This document shows positions 36,303 to 47,767 of a DNA stretch of 64,000 bases, in pieces; position 1 is the stretch's first letter; every line of letters starts with the position of its first letter. The translations under genes and the position numbers were made by a program. The notes under the pieces were generated by a model that was given only the letters and a program-made list of their open reading frames with translations, made no database searches and was not told the origin of the DNA. Source of the DNA: Callipepla californica brunnescens (taxonomy: Eukaryota > Chordata > Aves > Galliformes > Odontophoridae); NCBI GenBank assembly GCA_023055505.1, contig JALIRH010000043.1:568001-632000 (forward strand), given 5' to 3'.

Positions 36303-39300
36303 CTAAGGAAATAAAAAGAAGCTGAGAGCAAGCAGTAACTGCTCTGACCCAACGCAGCCATTTAAACATCGGCACCCACTATCACCCCATCCCCTCTGAG
36401 ATGCTCATAATTTGTAACGCTGTAAGGTTATGGTGGTACAAAGAGAAAGAGAACAAAGCTTACGGAGGGGTGGGGCTTCGGGAGCGGGAGCGGCGCCGCC
36501 TGCCCGGGGAGTATGACTTCGATCTCGATCGCGACCGTGAGCGCGAGCGGCTGTGAGAGGAGCGGGATCTGCTCCGGCTCCTGCAGAGAGACGGCACGCG
36601 GCGTCAGGAGCACCAGGGAACGTCCAGGGCTGCACGCTCCCACACCTCACGGACTCTACCTGGACTGAGAGCGCGAGTAGGATCGGGAGCGAGAGCAGGA
36701 GCGAGATCGGGACCGCGAGTAGGAGCCAGATGACTTCGAAGATCGCGAATTGGATCGGGAGGAGGAGCGACCTCGGCTTTTGGAGCGACTGCGAGACCGA
36801 GACGGCCCGCTGCGGAGAGAAGCAGGACAACGCCAGTGAAACTGCTTGGAGATGCTTGAGAAATGCAGATCTGCTTTGGATCAAACTGAAATCACACACA
36901 CAGCACTTCTGCAAACAAGCCCAACAAATCTGGTGCGAAAAAAATGCTATTTTCCAGCGAGTTCAAACTCAGCTCGTTGCGGCAACATATTACTGGACTG
37001 TTCCCCCACACTACTGCACGGCAGTCCTAGCCCCTGCCAAGCCAACAGCATACAGCAGAAGGCAGCACAGGTCTCTCACCTGTTCCTCTTCTCCTGACCT
37101 TTCCTCCGCCTTGCTCTCATTTTAGCTCTGAAGAATTCGTACAGCCCATTCTGCTCCCAGCCTTCACTGCAATAAATCAACCACACACAGAACAGACATC
37201 TGTAAGAGTCAGTCACGATCAACAGAGGATTTCTGCTCAATGTGGGAGGGAACAAAGAGCCTGGGCAGAGGCCTTGCACATCTCAGTGTAAGATAAATGG
37301 TTTAAAACACAACAAGAGCACTTGTTCTTAGCATGGGAAGAACCAAGACACGGGTGAGGAAGAGAGCGCCACTTCTTGGTTTGAGACACAGCTCCTCAGG
37401 GCATTTTCCTTACCACATTGTTGGCTATACCTACTCTTACCTGTTTCTAGGCCTGTCATGAGATGGTGGACTATAAAATGCCTCAACCGCAGCCAGTAGT
37501 CTCTCACTGGGGGGCATTGGGGGTGGAAGACGTATATCTTTAGGATCTAAAGGTTTATACTCATGATCTTCAAGCTGCCGGAAACAAAACAAATTACATT
37601 CTTGTCATGTGTCATGGGGAGGCCAATCTGAAGAGATAAATATAGACTTAACCTTGTGGGGACCTCACAAGTGGATAAAAAATGCTCCAGTAATAAGGAT
37701 TCTGCAGATGACCCAATGCTTTCTTGTGCTATCACCATCATTTTGGTTCCTATGAGATAAACCAGCACTACACCTACTGGGGCATGAACTGCACCACCAG
37801 GCAGACAAAATGCAGGCGTTATCTGTCCATCCCTGTGATAACAGTGCCTGGATTGGAAACCTGGTAAAAGCTGGTGCGTGCTGAGAGTAACATGAAGTCC
37901 AGATGGAATAGATCTGTTCATCTCAAATACAGAGTGCACAAGGGCACATATCCCCCTCGATGCTGATGCAGATACATATCCTGGGCTCTACCATTCTTTG
38001 TTTGCATGTGCAACATTAGTGTCACAAAACATCTACGTAAGAAAGAACTCCAAATACCAAAACTAGTGCACAGCAGCCCCAGCAGAACCACAGGTTCCCT
38101 CTGCCTACATGGCAATCACTGCAGGTAACATTCTCAACAGCACATCAGTCTTTCACGTGTACGAGCTTAACTAGCTTTTACCAGGACACAACGCCTGGAA
38201 TTTCCAGCACTTCTACTACCTTCCCCGTCTGCTGGATGGAGAGATGTGAAATGTCCACGTTAAACAGCCTGCAACAGTGACTATGGGATGCTGATGGAGC
38301 TGGGCCCACCTCAAGCACTTACTTTCACAAGCGGAGCCATCAGACCAGCGGGAAGATCGAAGTAGGGAACGTTTGGCACCAGACTGGGATCGTCGTGGTT
38401 CATGTGAGGAGGGCCCTGTCGCCCCCGCATGTGAGGAGGCTGCCCGTTAAAGCCATGTGGGGGAGGCCCAAAGTCAGGGTGCTGCGGCCCTCCCCAGGGG
38501 GGATGCTCGCTGATTCCAGGATGAGGCAATCTGTGCCCAGGGTGATGATGAGGAGGTCCGATTTCTGCAGAGTGGAAGGGTTAGAACATTTTACTTGGCC
38601 GTAGAGAAAGGAAAGCAATCCGAGAGGAGTACAGTGCATTTATCCTAAAAACAACCTCGGCCCCTGAGTCACACAGATCAAGAAAAACAACAGAACAGAA
38701 GAACTAGAAGCTGGCTACAGGCCCATGACCACAGAAGTCTTGCAATGCACCTCCCTCCCTGGCTATAGCAAACACCCTCAGGACAACTGGATGTTAACTG
38801 TAAGCCACCCTTTGCTGTGCCGTACTGTCAGAAAGTACGAGGTGCTCAAGAACAAAAGGTTTCAGATGCAGCAAGGGATCTGATGGGATCTATTTCTGAA
38901 GCCTAAGTACATAACCGTGGCTTAGCATCACCCTGAACAGATCTGCAATACATACAGTCTGTGCCAAATCAATGTATGTAAAGAAAGAAATATGGCAGGA
39001 ATTAACTCACATGAGTAGGTGACAAGAAAATACTTTGTTTAAAGAGGTGTTTCAAGAAGAGGTAGAGATAATATCCTGTTAAAATAGAGAAACAAGAGAC
39101 ATCCATCCGATCACTGCCAGACAAACCACGGTCACGAGCACCAGGATACGCTGCTGAACTCATGGCATGGAGAAAAATGGGAGACTGAAAATCAGCACCT
39201 CCTGCAGAGGAGCATGAGTTCTTCCAGGAAAAGTCACTACAGCCACCATGACCACAGCCACCTGCAGCCTGTGCTACCTGGCTCATCCTCATCAGAAAGA

Positions 39301-42300
39301 GAACACGATGTGGTGTCACTGCTTCACCCCTTCCCTAATTTTAGCCCTCTGTTTTAGTAGATCCCCTCCTCCAACAACTCTGCGTGATTGAACAAATGTT
39401 CTGGGTCACCAATGCAATCCAAACCTGCATTTTTTCTGAACATAAAAGCTTTAATCCTCCTTCCTCACACAAGAAGGGCAAAAAAAGAAACAAAAGAATG
39501 ATCACAGTCCCAGCTGTGCAGTTCCCTGGGTTTCAGCTCCTTCTGCACTTGTGGAACTAAGAATCTTTTAAGCTTATATAGCAAATCCTACCTTGACATT
39601 TAAGCTTCAAAAAGCAAAAAACAAAACCCAATTATGCTGCCATTTCTAGCATGACCTGTTGCACAGAAACACAGGGATCCCTGGACACTACGCTGACAAT
39701 AATTATTCCAGAATAACCATAACTTCTCAATACGAAATACAAACTAAATCAAGGAAGAACTGTTCCAGACCTCGAGGGGGCCTATAGCCAAACCCAAGCC
39801 ACAAAAGCCAGGCACACAGTGCACTAACTTCATTCTCATACGTCCCCATGGTCCAGCAAAGAGAAAAAAATAAACAAGGAGGGAGGGGAGGAGAACTGGA
39901 GGCAAGGATCATTTCACCAGCAACTACTGAGCCACACAGCACTGAGGCAGATAATCAGAGAGCTTTTCAGTAAAAGTGAAGAGGAAGAGAAGCACGTTGG
40001 TGCTTCCAGCCTGCATTCCTCTTAAGTTCCTCTAGCAGTGGAGGACCCTGACCTACAGCCTGACGTGCAGGATATTGAATTTGCAGGCAAATGTAGATTT
40101 TCACTTCTGGACTACTGTAAAAAATGAAATAAAAGGTTACAAAAAGAGTGACCAAACTGCTGCTGACTTGAGTCTGGTTTCTAGTTATCCATTTCCATTA
40201 GGGAGGGAAGGATGACTCAAAAAGTTAGGAAGCATCCAACTCTGCACGTATTTCCAAAGTCACTTAGCAGCTTCCCAAACCCACAAACTCAGTGTTCCTC
40301 AGGAAAACCTGAGCGATTCATCAGGATTAAACAGTCACCCCAAAAGCACTCAAGTTTGTAATGGCAATCAGCACTGCAACGTAAGAAAACCTGGCCTGGT
40401 ACACACTTTACCTTGAGGAAAATCCCCCTGAGGGTAATCAAACCGATGAGGATAAGGAGGCCTTTCAAAGGGATGGCGAGGTGGAAAATCATCCTGCATG
40501 AAGCGAGGTGGAAAGCGGTTGAAATTATGCGGATGCGGGGGCTGGTTGAATTGGGGATGTTGCTGATGTGGAGGAAATGGGCCTCTGAAGTGAGGTGGCC
40601 GCTGCATTCGAAATGGAGGTTCCCTTTGACCCCCACCCCATGGAGGCTGTTCATGCTGGTTGTTCCACGGTGCTTCAAACTGGTTGTTCCAAGAAGGGTC
40701 GGGCTGGTTGTTCCAAGGCGTCTCTCGCTGATTGTTCCAGCCTTGATCTCTCTGTTCGTTCCACATTCCCTCATGGTTGTTATTCCACGGAGGACAGTGA
40801 GGTGGTCCCTAGTGGTAAAAGTAAGGAAGGAGCCTGGTCATTAGGCTGCAGAATGCAATAAAAACAATCTACCTTTTAAGTAAGTAATGCCTGAGGGCAA
40901 TAAGCACAGGTGAGTTCTGAACTACCACAGCTTCAGGGAAACGACAAGAAAAGACCAAACTGACACTGAACCACAATGCTGAACTCAGGAGAGTACTTCT
41001 TGTTCTCTTTGCTCACAGGAAACATGCTGTAGTTGACACAATGAAACATAGTCCCTACCTTGCCTTTAACTGCCCAAAATGAGAAAGTTCTGGATTTGAA
41101 CCTGGATTTACCACATTCCCACATTTTCAACATGTTTCCAGTACAAAGACAGTCTTCTGCCTTCCTGAATTTCCACCTCCCTTTACCTACTGTTCCAGAA
41201 CAGCGTTTGATACCTGCTGTTGACCCCATGGTGCAACAGGATGAGGCTGGTCAAACCACGGGGGTTTATTTGGAGGAATCTGATCGTGAGATCCAGGGCC
41301 ACGTGGTCCACCAGAGGCAGGATCCTGCACCCCAGACCCTGCTGTGTCATACTCTGAAGAACCAGCTAGAGGCAGCTGAGATTTACCATCATCTGAAACA
41401 AATTGGAGACAGTTGGAGGCACCTAAGGTCACATGCAGTTATGAAAACACCAACCCACTTACAACAGAGTCCATCTGAACACTGCTGGATATGGGAACAT
41501 ACTGCAGAAATCTCCCCCGAGTTCTGCACCGGTCCCCGCAGCAGCTCAGTACCTGCTTGTGTGACTGGAGCTGATGGTGGAGCTGAGGTTGGCGCAGCTG
41601 TGGGCGCCTGAGGAGGGGGTGTTGATTTCACCTCATTCTCCAGAGGTGGCATTTGTATCTGCTGCTGCTGCTGCTGCGTTAAGCTGTTTACAAACTCCTC
41701 GTGTTGAGTCTTCAGGTTCTGTATCTGCTGTTGGAAGGCTACCTGCACAGGCTGCACTACTGTCGCGTATTCAGTGATCAAATTTGCCTGATGAGAAATT
41801 AAGAATAAAGTTAGTGCTGCACCTAAAGCAGCTGCAGTTTGTTTTCAAAATGCATACATAAATAAGAAAAGTGTTACTTTTCTTCAGTTGCTAACCTGGT
41901 ACTGGCCAAGTCCAAGAGCTGGGCTCTGCAGCTGCTGAATAATTGACTCATCAAAGTACCCATTTTTCTCCCACAGTTGAAGAAGCTGCACAGATTCAAG
42001 AGTGAGAGGTGATCAGAATTGGTTAGCAGATTAAAAAAAAGCCTGAAGTTTTTCCTTTTGTTTCTAGCAAATTTATGATTCTTAAGTTGTATTTGGAGCC
42101 AGTGAAGACTCAGATGCACTTATCCTTACAGCAACTTTTAAATAAATCCCAAGGTCTGCTAGGTTCCTGTTCAAATTAAGGTTTGAACTCAAAGGACATA
42201 CTTGTGAATTTGCTTAGCATTAACCTAGCAAAGCAAAGCGTAAAGTTGAACCAACACCAGATACTCACTCTGGCAATTTTCTGTTGCTTATCTTCCTCCA

Positions 42301-44368
42301 CTGCTAAAAAACTGGTACAGTATATAGGTACAACCACCTTCTGTAAAGCAGCCAGGAGATCTCGTGCTTGCTTCCGTTGGCTTCAAAAAAAGAAAGAAAA
42401 GAGTTATGCTTTCACTACGGCGAGAAGAGCTCCATAATTCAATTCCTCCCCACTCCCACTGTACCAAACTGTGGATTCACAGAAATACAGAGGTCCCTCT
42501 TTGTCATTTTTACAGTACAGCTTTATCTGAGATAAAAAAAAAAAATAAAAGTAGGGAAAAGCTGAATCTCATTACTGAAACACCAGATCTCAGCGTCAGC
42601 TACCAGCACATTACGGACATCTGCTAAAAATGACATGCATCAAAAGAAGAGGTGACCAGTCACACTAAGAGCACAACAAGCAGAGAGATTTCACCACATG
42701 AATCAGAACTATGGAACAGCTAACGTTCCCCTTACCAGTGGTGCAGCACATCATTGATCAGGTAGATGAGATGTAACCGGAGCTCAAAGTGAGCTCCCTC
42801 CGCCGTGATGCGGTTTCTCAGGTGCCCAGCCATCAGCTCACAGTGAGCAGGAGACTTTGCATTACTGAACATCCAGTTCTTGCCAGCCTTAGAACAGAAA
42901 AGTGAAAATATTTTAAGTTCATCCGCTGCGTTCACATCGTAAGGACTTCCTCGAACTCTGAAATAACTGCCAGAAAGGAAATGTAGCAGTCAGAGAATTC
43001 CAATCCTACCTAACCCATAACATCACCAAGTAAGATTCGGATCACTCACTGAGATTGCATCTTTGGTGCACGTGTCAATTATTGGCTGCAACAAGTTGTC
43101 AAATTCATTCATATCTAACTGGGTTTCCTCCAAAACTTTCTGCATTTGTTGCTCTATTGCAAGGGCTACTGCTGATGTGACTTGTTCCTGGAAAAATAAA
43201 ATTCATAAAATTATACTGCATCCAATGCTCTCTTAGAGAAATATGTTCTAAGCAGATGAAGGCAACCACAAGAGAACAAAAGTAAGTCAAATAATGTCCC
43301 ATGCTCACCAACACACCACCTCACCACCACCAGTCAGGAGCAAGCCTTCCTCTCCTTTCACTCCAGTTTCTTACAGCCTCGGATGAGCCACGTGAGTGCT
43401 CATTTTACACCAACCTGTCTCATAGCAAGCAGCTGCTGCTCCTGCTGCTGCAGGTTCCACTGACTCTGCTGGATGAGCTCCTCCACAGAAGGAGTGCCCT
43501 GCGGCGTGGGGATGGGGGCAGCAGGTGGGAGGGATGGCTGTGGCAGTGGCTGGATCTGCGGGGTAGCCTCAATATCTTGACTTTGCTTGCACAGCACTAT
43601 GAGACAAAGCGAGCTTTTAAAGTATCCATATACAAAAGCCACAGTGGCTTCAGAGCAGACCTTCCCTCTTGATGCAGTGATTTAATACAAAATGATCATG
43701 ATACCAGAGAGCAGCCCCTCTGAAAGAGCTCTGAGGGGCCTGGTTAACAGCAAGCTGAACATGAGCCAACAGCGAGCCCAGGCAGCAGGACAGCCAACCA
43801 TCCCCTGGGGTGCACCAGGCACAGCGTTCACAGCTGGTCAACAGAGGAGACTGTCCCCCTGCACACCGCACTGCACGCAGTTTTAGGGAACCATGGCACA
43901 AGAACACAAATATTAGCAAGCATCTGAAGGAAAGCTACAAAGATGGTGAAGGGGAAGAGGGAAAGATGCACGAGGAGCGGCTGAAGACCCTCGGCAGCGC
44001 CGCGGGCCGGGCCCGGCCAACCCCCGGCGGCCCCGGGAGGCACTGCGGGGCGGGGAGGGCCGCAGAGCAGAACCGCCGCGGCCCCACTCACACTGCTGCT
44101 GCTCCAGGGCCAGCTTGTACTTGTAGTAGCCGTAGAAGTCGCCCCCGAAGAGGAAGGAGAATTTGGGGTTCTCCTTCTGCTTCTCCATCGTCATCTTCTC
44201 GAACTCGGGCCCGTTCCGCGCCACGAACTGCGCCAGCTTGTCGATGACATTCCGCAGCTCCTGGTCTGTGAGGAAGCAGCGCCGTCAGACCGCGCCGGCC
44301 CCGCCGCCCCTCCCCCCCCCCCCCGTCCCCGGGCCGCGCTCACCGTCGGGCGGCAGCGGCATCTCCAT
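35685..44368 (-). CDS. CHERP: CHERP, SURP/CID/G-patch splicing-associated protein; 17 exons
   Basis: Calcium homeostasis ER protein, a U2-snRNP-associated splicing regulator also tied to ER calcium release. Exons: 44344-44368, 44092-44265, 43415-43596, 43050-43187, 42736-42887, 42269-42380, 41896-41985, 41553-41787, 41214-41392, 40412-40808, 38323-38564, 37441-37574, 37080-37166, 36660-36809, 36464-36580, 36208-36302, 35685-35878. They give 900 aa (human 916): SURP module (about 10-66), CID-like domain (about 128-291), Gln run, Pro-rich WNNQ/PPH region, Arg-Ser domain and C-terminal G-patch ending RMKARDECK. The start MEMPLPPDDQELRNVIDKLA is the family start. A short segment (PPEQPPYPHHQ in mammals, from memory) is absent at the exon 9/10 junction. 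The stop codon overlaps a GTAAGT donor. Confidence 0.96.
36464..36809 (-). other. CHERP: CHERP Arg-Ser domain exons
   Basis: Two exons rich in RS dipeptides (SRSRSRSKSRGRSSSRSNSR, then SRSRSRSRSKSYSPGRRRR), typical of splicing factors phosphorylated by SR-protein kinases. Codon use alternates TCG/TCC with CGC/CGA, so the DNA repeat is not perfect. Confidence 0.92.
38323..40808 (-). other. CHERP: CHERP Pro/Asn/Trp-rich low-complexity exons
   Basis: The 397-nt exon encodes repeated W-N-N-Q units (GWNNQRETPWNNQPD and so on) followed by PPHFRGPFPPHQQHPQFNQP. The 242-nt exon adds HPGHRLPHPG, GPPPHGFNGQPPHM and the conserved DDPSLVPNVPYFDLPAGLM. It is a likely disordered protein-binding region. 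The intron between them (38565-40411) shows nothing recognised. Confidence 0.9.
41896..43187 (-). other. CHERP: CHERP CID-domain exons
   Basis: Four exons (43050-43187, 42736-42887, 42269-42380, 41896-41985) encode an RPR/CID-like helical domain. It includes LDMNEFDNLLQPIIDTCTK, GKNWMFSNAKSPAHCELMAG, LHLIYLINDVLHHCQRK and LLQLWEKNGYFDESIIQQL. CID folds bind RNA polymerase II CTD peptides; here that role is family inference. Confidence 0.92.
44092..44368 (-). other. CHERP: CHERP exons 1-2, SURP module
   Basis: Exon 1 carries only 25 coding bases. Exon 2 encodes the SURP (SWAP) module: IDKLAQFVARNGPEFEKMTM, then NPKFSFLFGGDFYGYYKYKL, with the conserved F-x-x-L and YYxYKL core that binds SF1-type helices. 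Confidence 0.92.
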
Positions 44369-45219
44369 GGCCGCGGGACAACGGCGCGCCGCCGCCGCTA
44401 GGCCGCACCGGCCGGAAGTGTCGCGAGACGCCCGGACACACGCGCAGCCGCGCGCGCTTTACGGCCGCGTCTCCATGGAGACGGCCGCACTGCGCCCCCC
44501 GCCCCCCCCGCTCCGAGGACGTGACGAAGGGCGGGAACCCGTGAGGAGCCGAAGGGCGGGAAAGCGTGAGGCGCCGTCGCGCTAAAAGCCCAACCGTTAA
44601 TTGCACTACGAAGGGGCTTTTAAAGTAATACTTGAGCACCGCTGCTTTCCCATTGACTTCGTTTCTTAGCGCAGTTAAAATCGGATTGGTTCCAGCCTTT
44701 ACCTCAGCTTTCGTTTTACGGCCGGTGCTCCATCGCACGGCATCGGTGTAACGTTACCTGCCGGTGCAGCAATGGGGGCTCCCGAAAAACAAAACTTCCC
44801 CTGCATTCATATCGCAGTGTTTCACACACAGCTGCATAGCACAACTCCCCGCGACATGCTAGGTCAGAAAAACGTTGAGCACGCATCAGAAAAGCCTTCA
44901 GCTTCACGATTGTTCTGAATTGACCCCAAATTACAGCAGGTATTTTTACTAATCGCCGTGCTCCCACGAAGCCCAGACGTTGCCTGGATTTTCTTTAACA
45001 TTCAGGTAGTTTAAAAACAAACAAAAACCAAAGCCGAGCTTTTTCCCAGGTGATTAAGATGCTCTCATCTCTACCTGGCACGAAACCGCAATCAGCAAGC
45101 TCCCACACGCGGCCCTTACGACCAACATAAACCAACGGTTCCCCTAAGTAAGAAAAGCAAAGCGGTCCCCTTTGCGTTAAGAACTGGGTCGTTATACACG
45201 ATTGTCTCCATATGCCCTT
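44369..45219 (-). promoter_or_regulatory. CHERP promoter and spacer to SLC35E1
   Basis: CpG-dense to about 44580, with no TATA box, then ordinary sequence to the distal SLC35E1 poly(A) signal. The CpG part should drive CHERP. A 16-bp palindrome resembling an RFX X-box lies about 100 bp from the start codon. Confidence 0.6.
44468..44483. promoter_or_regulatory. RFX X-box-like palindrome
   Basis: CGTCTCCATGGAGACG is a perfect 16-bp inverted repeat and resembles the RFX palindrome GTTNCCATGGNAAC. Factor binding is inferred only. Confidence 0.5.
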
Positions 45220-47767
45220 TTTATTCCAGTTTCCATACTTTCTACAGACCTATGTACATAGTTAAATATGTCATTAATTTACAAACCATGTTAAAACAAA
45301 TATTTCACCTTGCCCAGTAAAATCTTGCAGCAGTCCAAGATTAAAATATTTATTACAACAGTACCAGAAGCTTCCTTTGTCAGGACTGGGCAATATTGCT
45401 CAAGGACTCGGATTTAGGTACTCCGCAAAACCACCTCTTGGAAATGAGTTACTCGTTTTAATTATCACCTGTCCAATGCAAAATTATCCCTGTTGGGCAC
45501 AGACCTGAACTAGAAGGGTACAGCCACCACGGGGCAGGATCCAGGGAAGAAGCCTGTACGATCAGACGCTGTACGATCCTGTTATAGCAGCAGACATAGC
45601 AGAACATCTACAGATGAACTCACAGCACAACCCTGGGCCCCCACTGCTCCCCACTGGTGGGACCTCAACGCCTCTGAAGTAGGGAAACTGAGGCACAAAA
45701 ACACAACTGAGCATCTGCAGGAGGCGGACAGTCTCCAGCCAGCTCCCTCTGAAAGCAGCTGAACAATTCAGTCCCTCTTAAAAATCTGAATGCGTGCAGA
45801 GCCAGAATCTAACACAAATCCAGAGTCCACATGGTTCTTTTTATACGTGTCTAACAGCACTTAAATATTGGGAAGTGAACCTTAAAAATACACGTTTTGC
45901 ACTTTATCATGTAAAAACAAATACATGAATTAATACTAGAATAGGCAAAGCAGTTTCCTGTGAAATCATGCTTTTCCTCATAACCTCATCTGTTAATCAG
46001 GGTTAGGAAATAATTTATTCACATCTTATAAAATAAAAGCCCAGGTTCCAAGCTGGGAAGAGCAGAATCAAATGAGTCCAGGAGTTCTGCTCGCAGACGT
46101 TAGCAGCATACTGAAACCATCTCTGAAGTTTCAGGAGAACCATTTCCTCTTTTGGACTGTACCTTGGGAAGCAATCTGCACAACTAACTGCAGTCAGCCG
46201 AAAGAATAAGATCAGGTTGACTTTGCCCTTAAAAATAAATTCTTTATTATCCAGAAAGGAGCCAAATCATCATTTCACATCACGGAAATGGTCATTTGTA
46301 AAGCAATAAATAAATGGAAGGAGTGTTGTGTACAGCACCACACCTCAAGTGTTGTCACTGGCATCTAATAATCTCTAGTAAAAACACAATACATATGCTA
46401 TCAAAATCTCACCGTACACAGCTCTTCTCAGCTCTTCTGTTAAGGAAAGAAGGCCCCTAAAACCCTTTTTTTTCTCTCCTCAAGTAACAATAATAATAAT
46501 AATAATAATAATAATCTGATCCAGTGAAACCAGAACTCAACTGGTTTCATTTCTCTCATGCACAAACGCAGCACCTGATGCACAGAAATGGACTTGTCTT
46601 GGTGTCTTCCTTTATACTAACTGAATCCGTTTTTATGAGCCATAAATTATATCTTTACTGCTGATTTAAACACTTCCTGATTTCCTATTGGAGTTGGGGA
46701 GGATACAGAGTGTAACTTCTTCCAGCTGAAATGAGAAGTCAGACACAATGCACACAGCAGCTCGAGAAGCAGTAATTAAGAAACTTAAAAACACAATTAG
46801 GGGCTAAAAAGATGAGACCTGTGAAACAATGAAGAATTATTAACCATGTTCATGCATTAATATGAATCATATGAGGGAGCAAAATTTATGCATAAAATTT
46901 ACAAGAAAACACCTTAAACCTTTCAATTTCTGAACCAAAGACAGATTTGTAAGAGGTGTGAAGCACGTTAAAAAAGGTGTCATTAGAAACGCTTCATCGC
47001 TGGAGCTGCTTCCTGCAGTGCCTGGGGGTCAGGGCTGCACTGTGCAGAAAGCAGCGCTGATCTCAGACTGCTTCTGCTACCCACAGTGACTGAGACAGCC
47101 ACGATTTTAGAGAAAGCTTTCTCTATGATTGAACTGCATTTCTTGAGGGGAGCGATCTCTCTGCTGTTCTTTCAGAAATACTTCTGGTTTGTCATCAAAA
47201 ACTGAAGGCAAAGGAGGAATTAATACCCACATGAAGTTTTGTGTTTGCCCAAGATGAGCTCCAGGCTCCTCACCCACAGCCCACACAATCCTCCCGAGCA
47301 GACAGATCCTCATCGCCAGCTGTGTGCCTAACAACACCGTTTCTCTTCCTGACAATTTCATCTGAGTATTATTAAAACACACTAGAGAACAAATTAAAGG
47401 TGACTTTATCAAGTGTGGAAACCAAGTACTGGCCAGTGTTCAGCTGCCCAAGGAGGAACCAACTGGCAGCGCCCCGGCGGAGCAGTGGCAGCAGGTGCTG
47501 CGCCCTGAAATGCTGCAGCTGCACTTCTTCACCGGGATCCCTGTACGCGAGCTACGCTGTGCAAACCGCTCCAGTGTCCAACCTCGCTGCTTCACAGTTA
47601 GAGATCTGCTCAGCAGAAGCTGAAGGTCTGCACCACTTCCACTACACATGCATCCTCCCTTCCGCAAAACTTCACGATAAAATGGCTTTACATTCACGGA
47701 TGTACTAAAAGTTTCTGATAATGCTGGGGACACTTTCATACCACAGTCTATACCTGTGTGTCGGACT
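45220..47767 (-). other. SLC35E1: SLC35E1 3' UTR region
   Basis: About 2.5 kb without coding exons downstream of the SLC35E1 stop. Minus-strand AATAAA hexamers at 46243-46248, 45349-45354 and 45220-45225 suggest a long 3' UTR with alternative ends. It contains an (AAT)n run near 46.5 kb. Confidence 0.6.
46487..46515. repeat. (AAT)n simple repeat
   Basis: About nine to ten AAT units on the plus strand, in the presumed SLC35E1 3' UTR. Confidence 0.9.

Noticed and set aside
36405..36914. 169-aa and 190-aa frames across the CHERP Arg-Ser exons
   Set aside because: Alternative-frame readings of the RS repeat; the SRSRS frame joins the flanking CHERP exons correctly.
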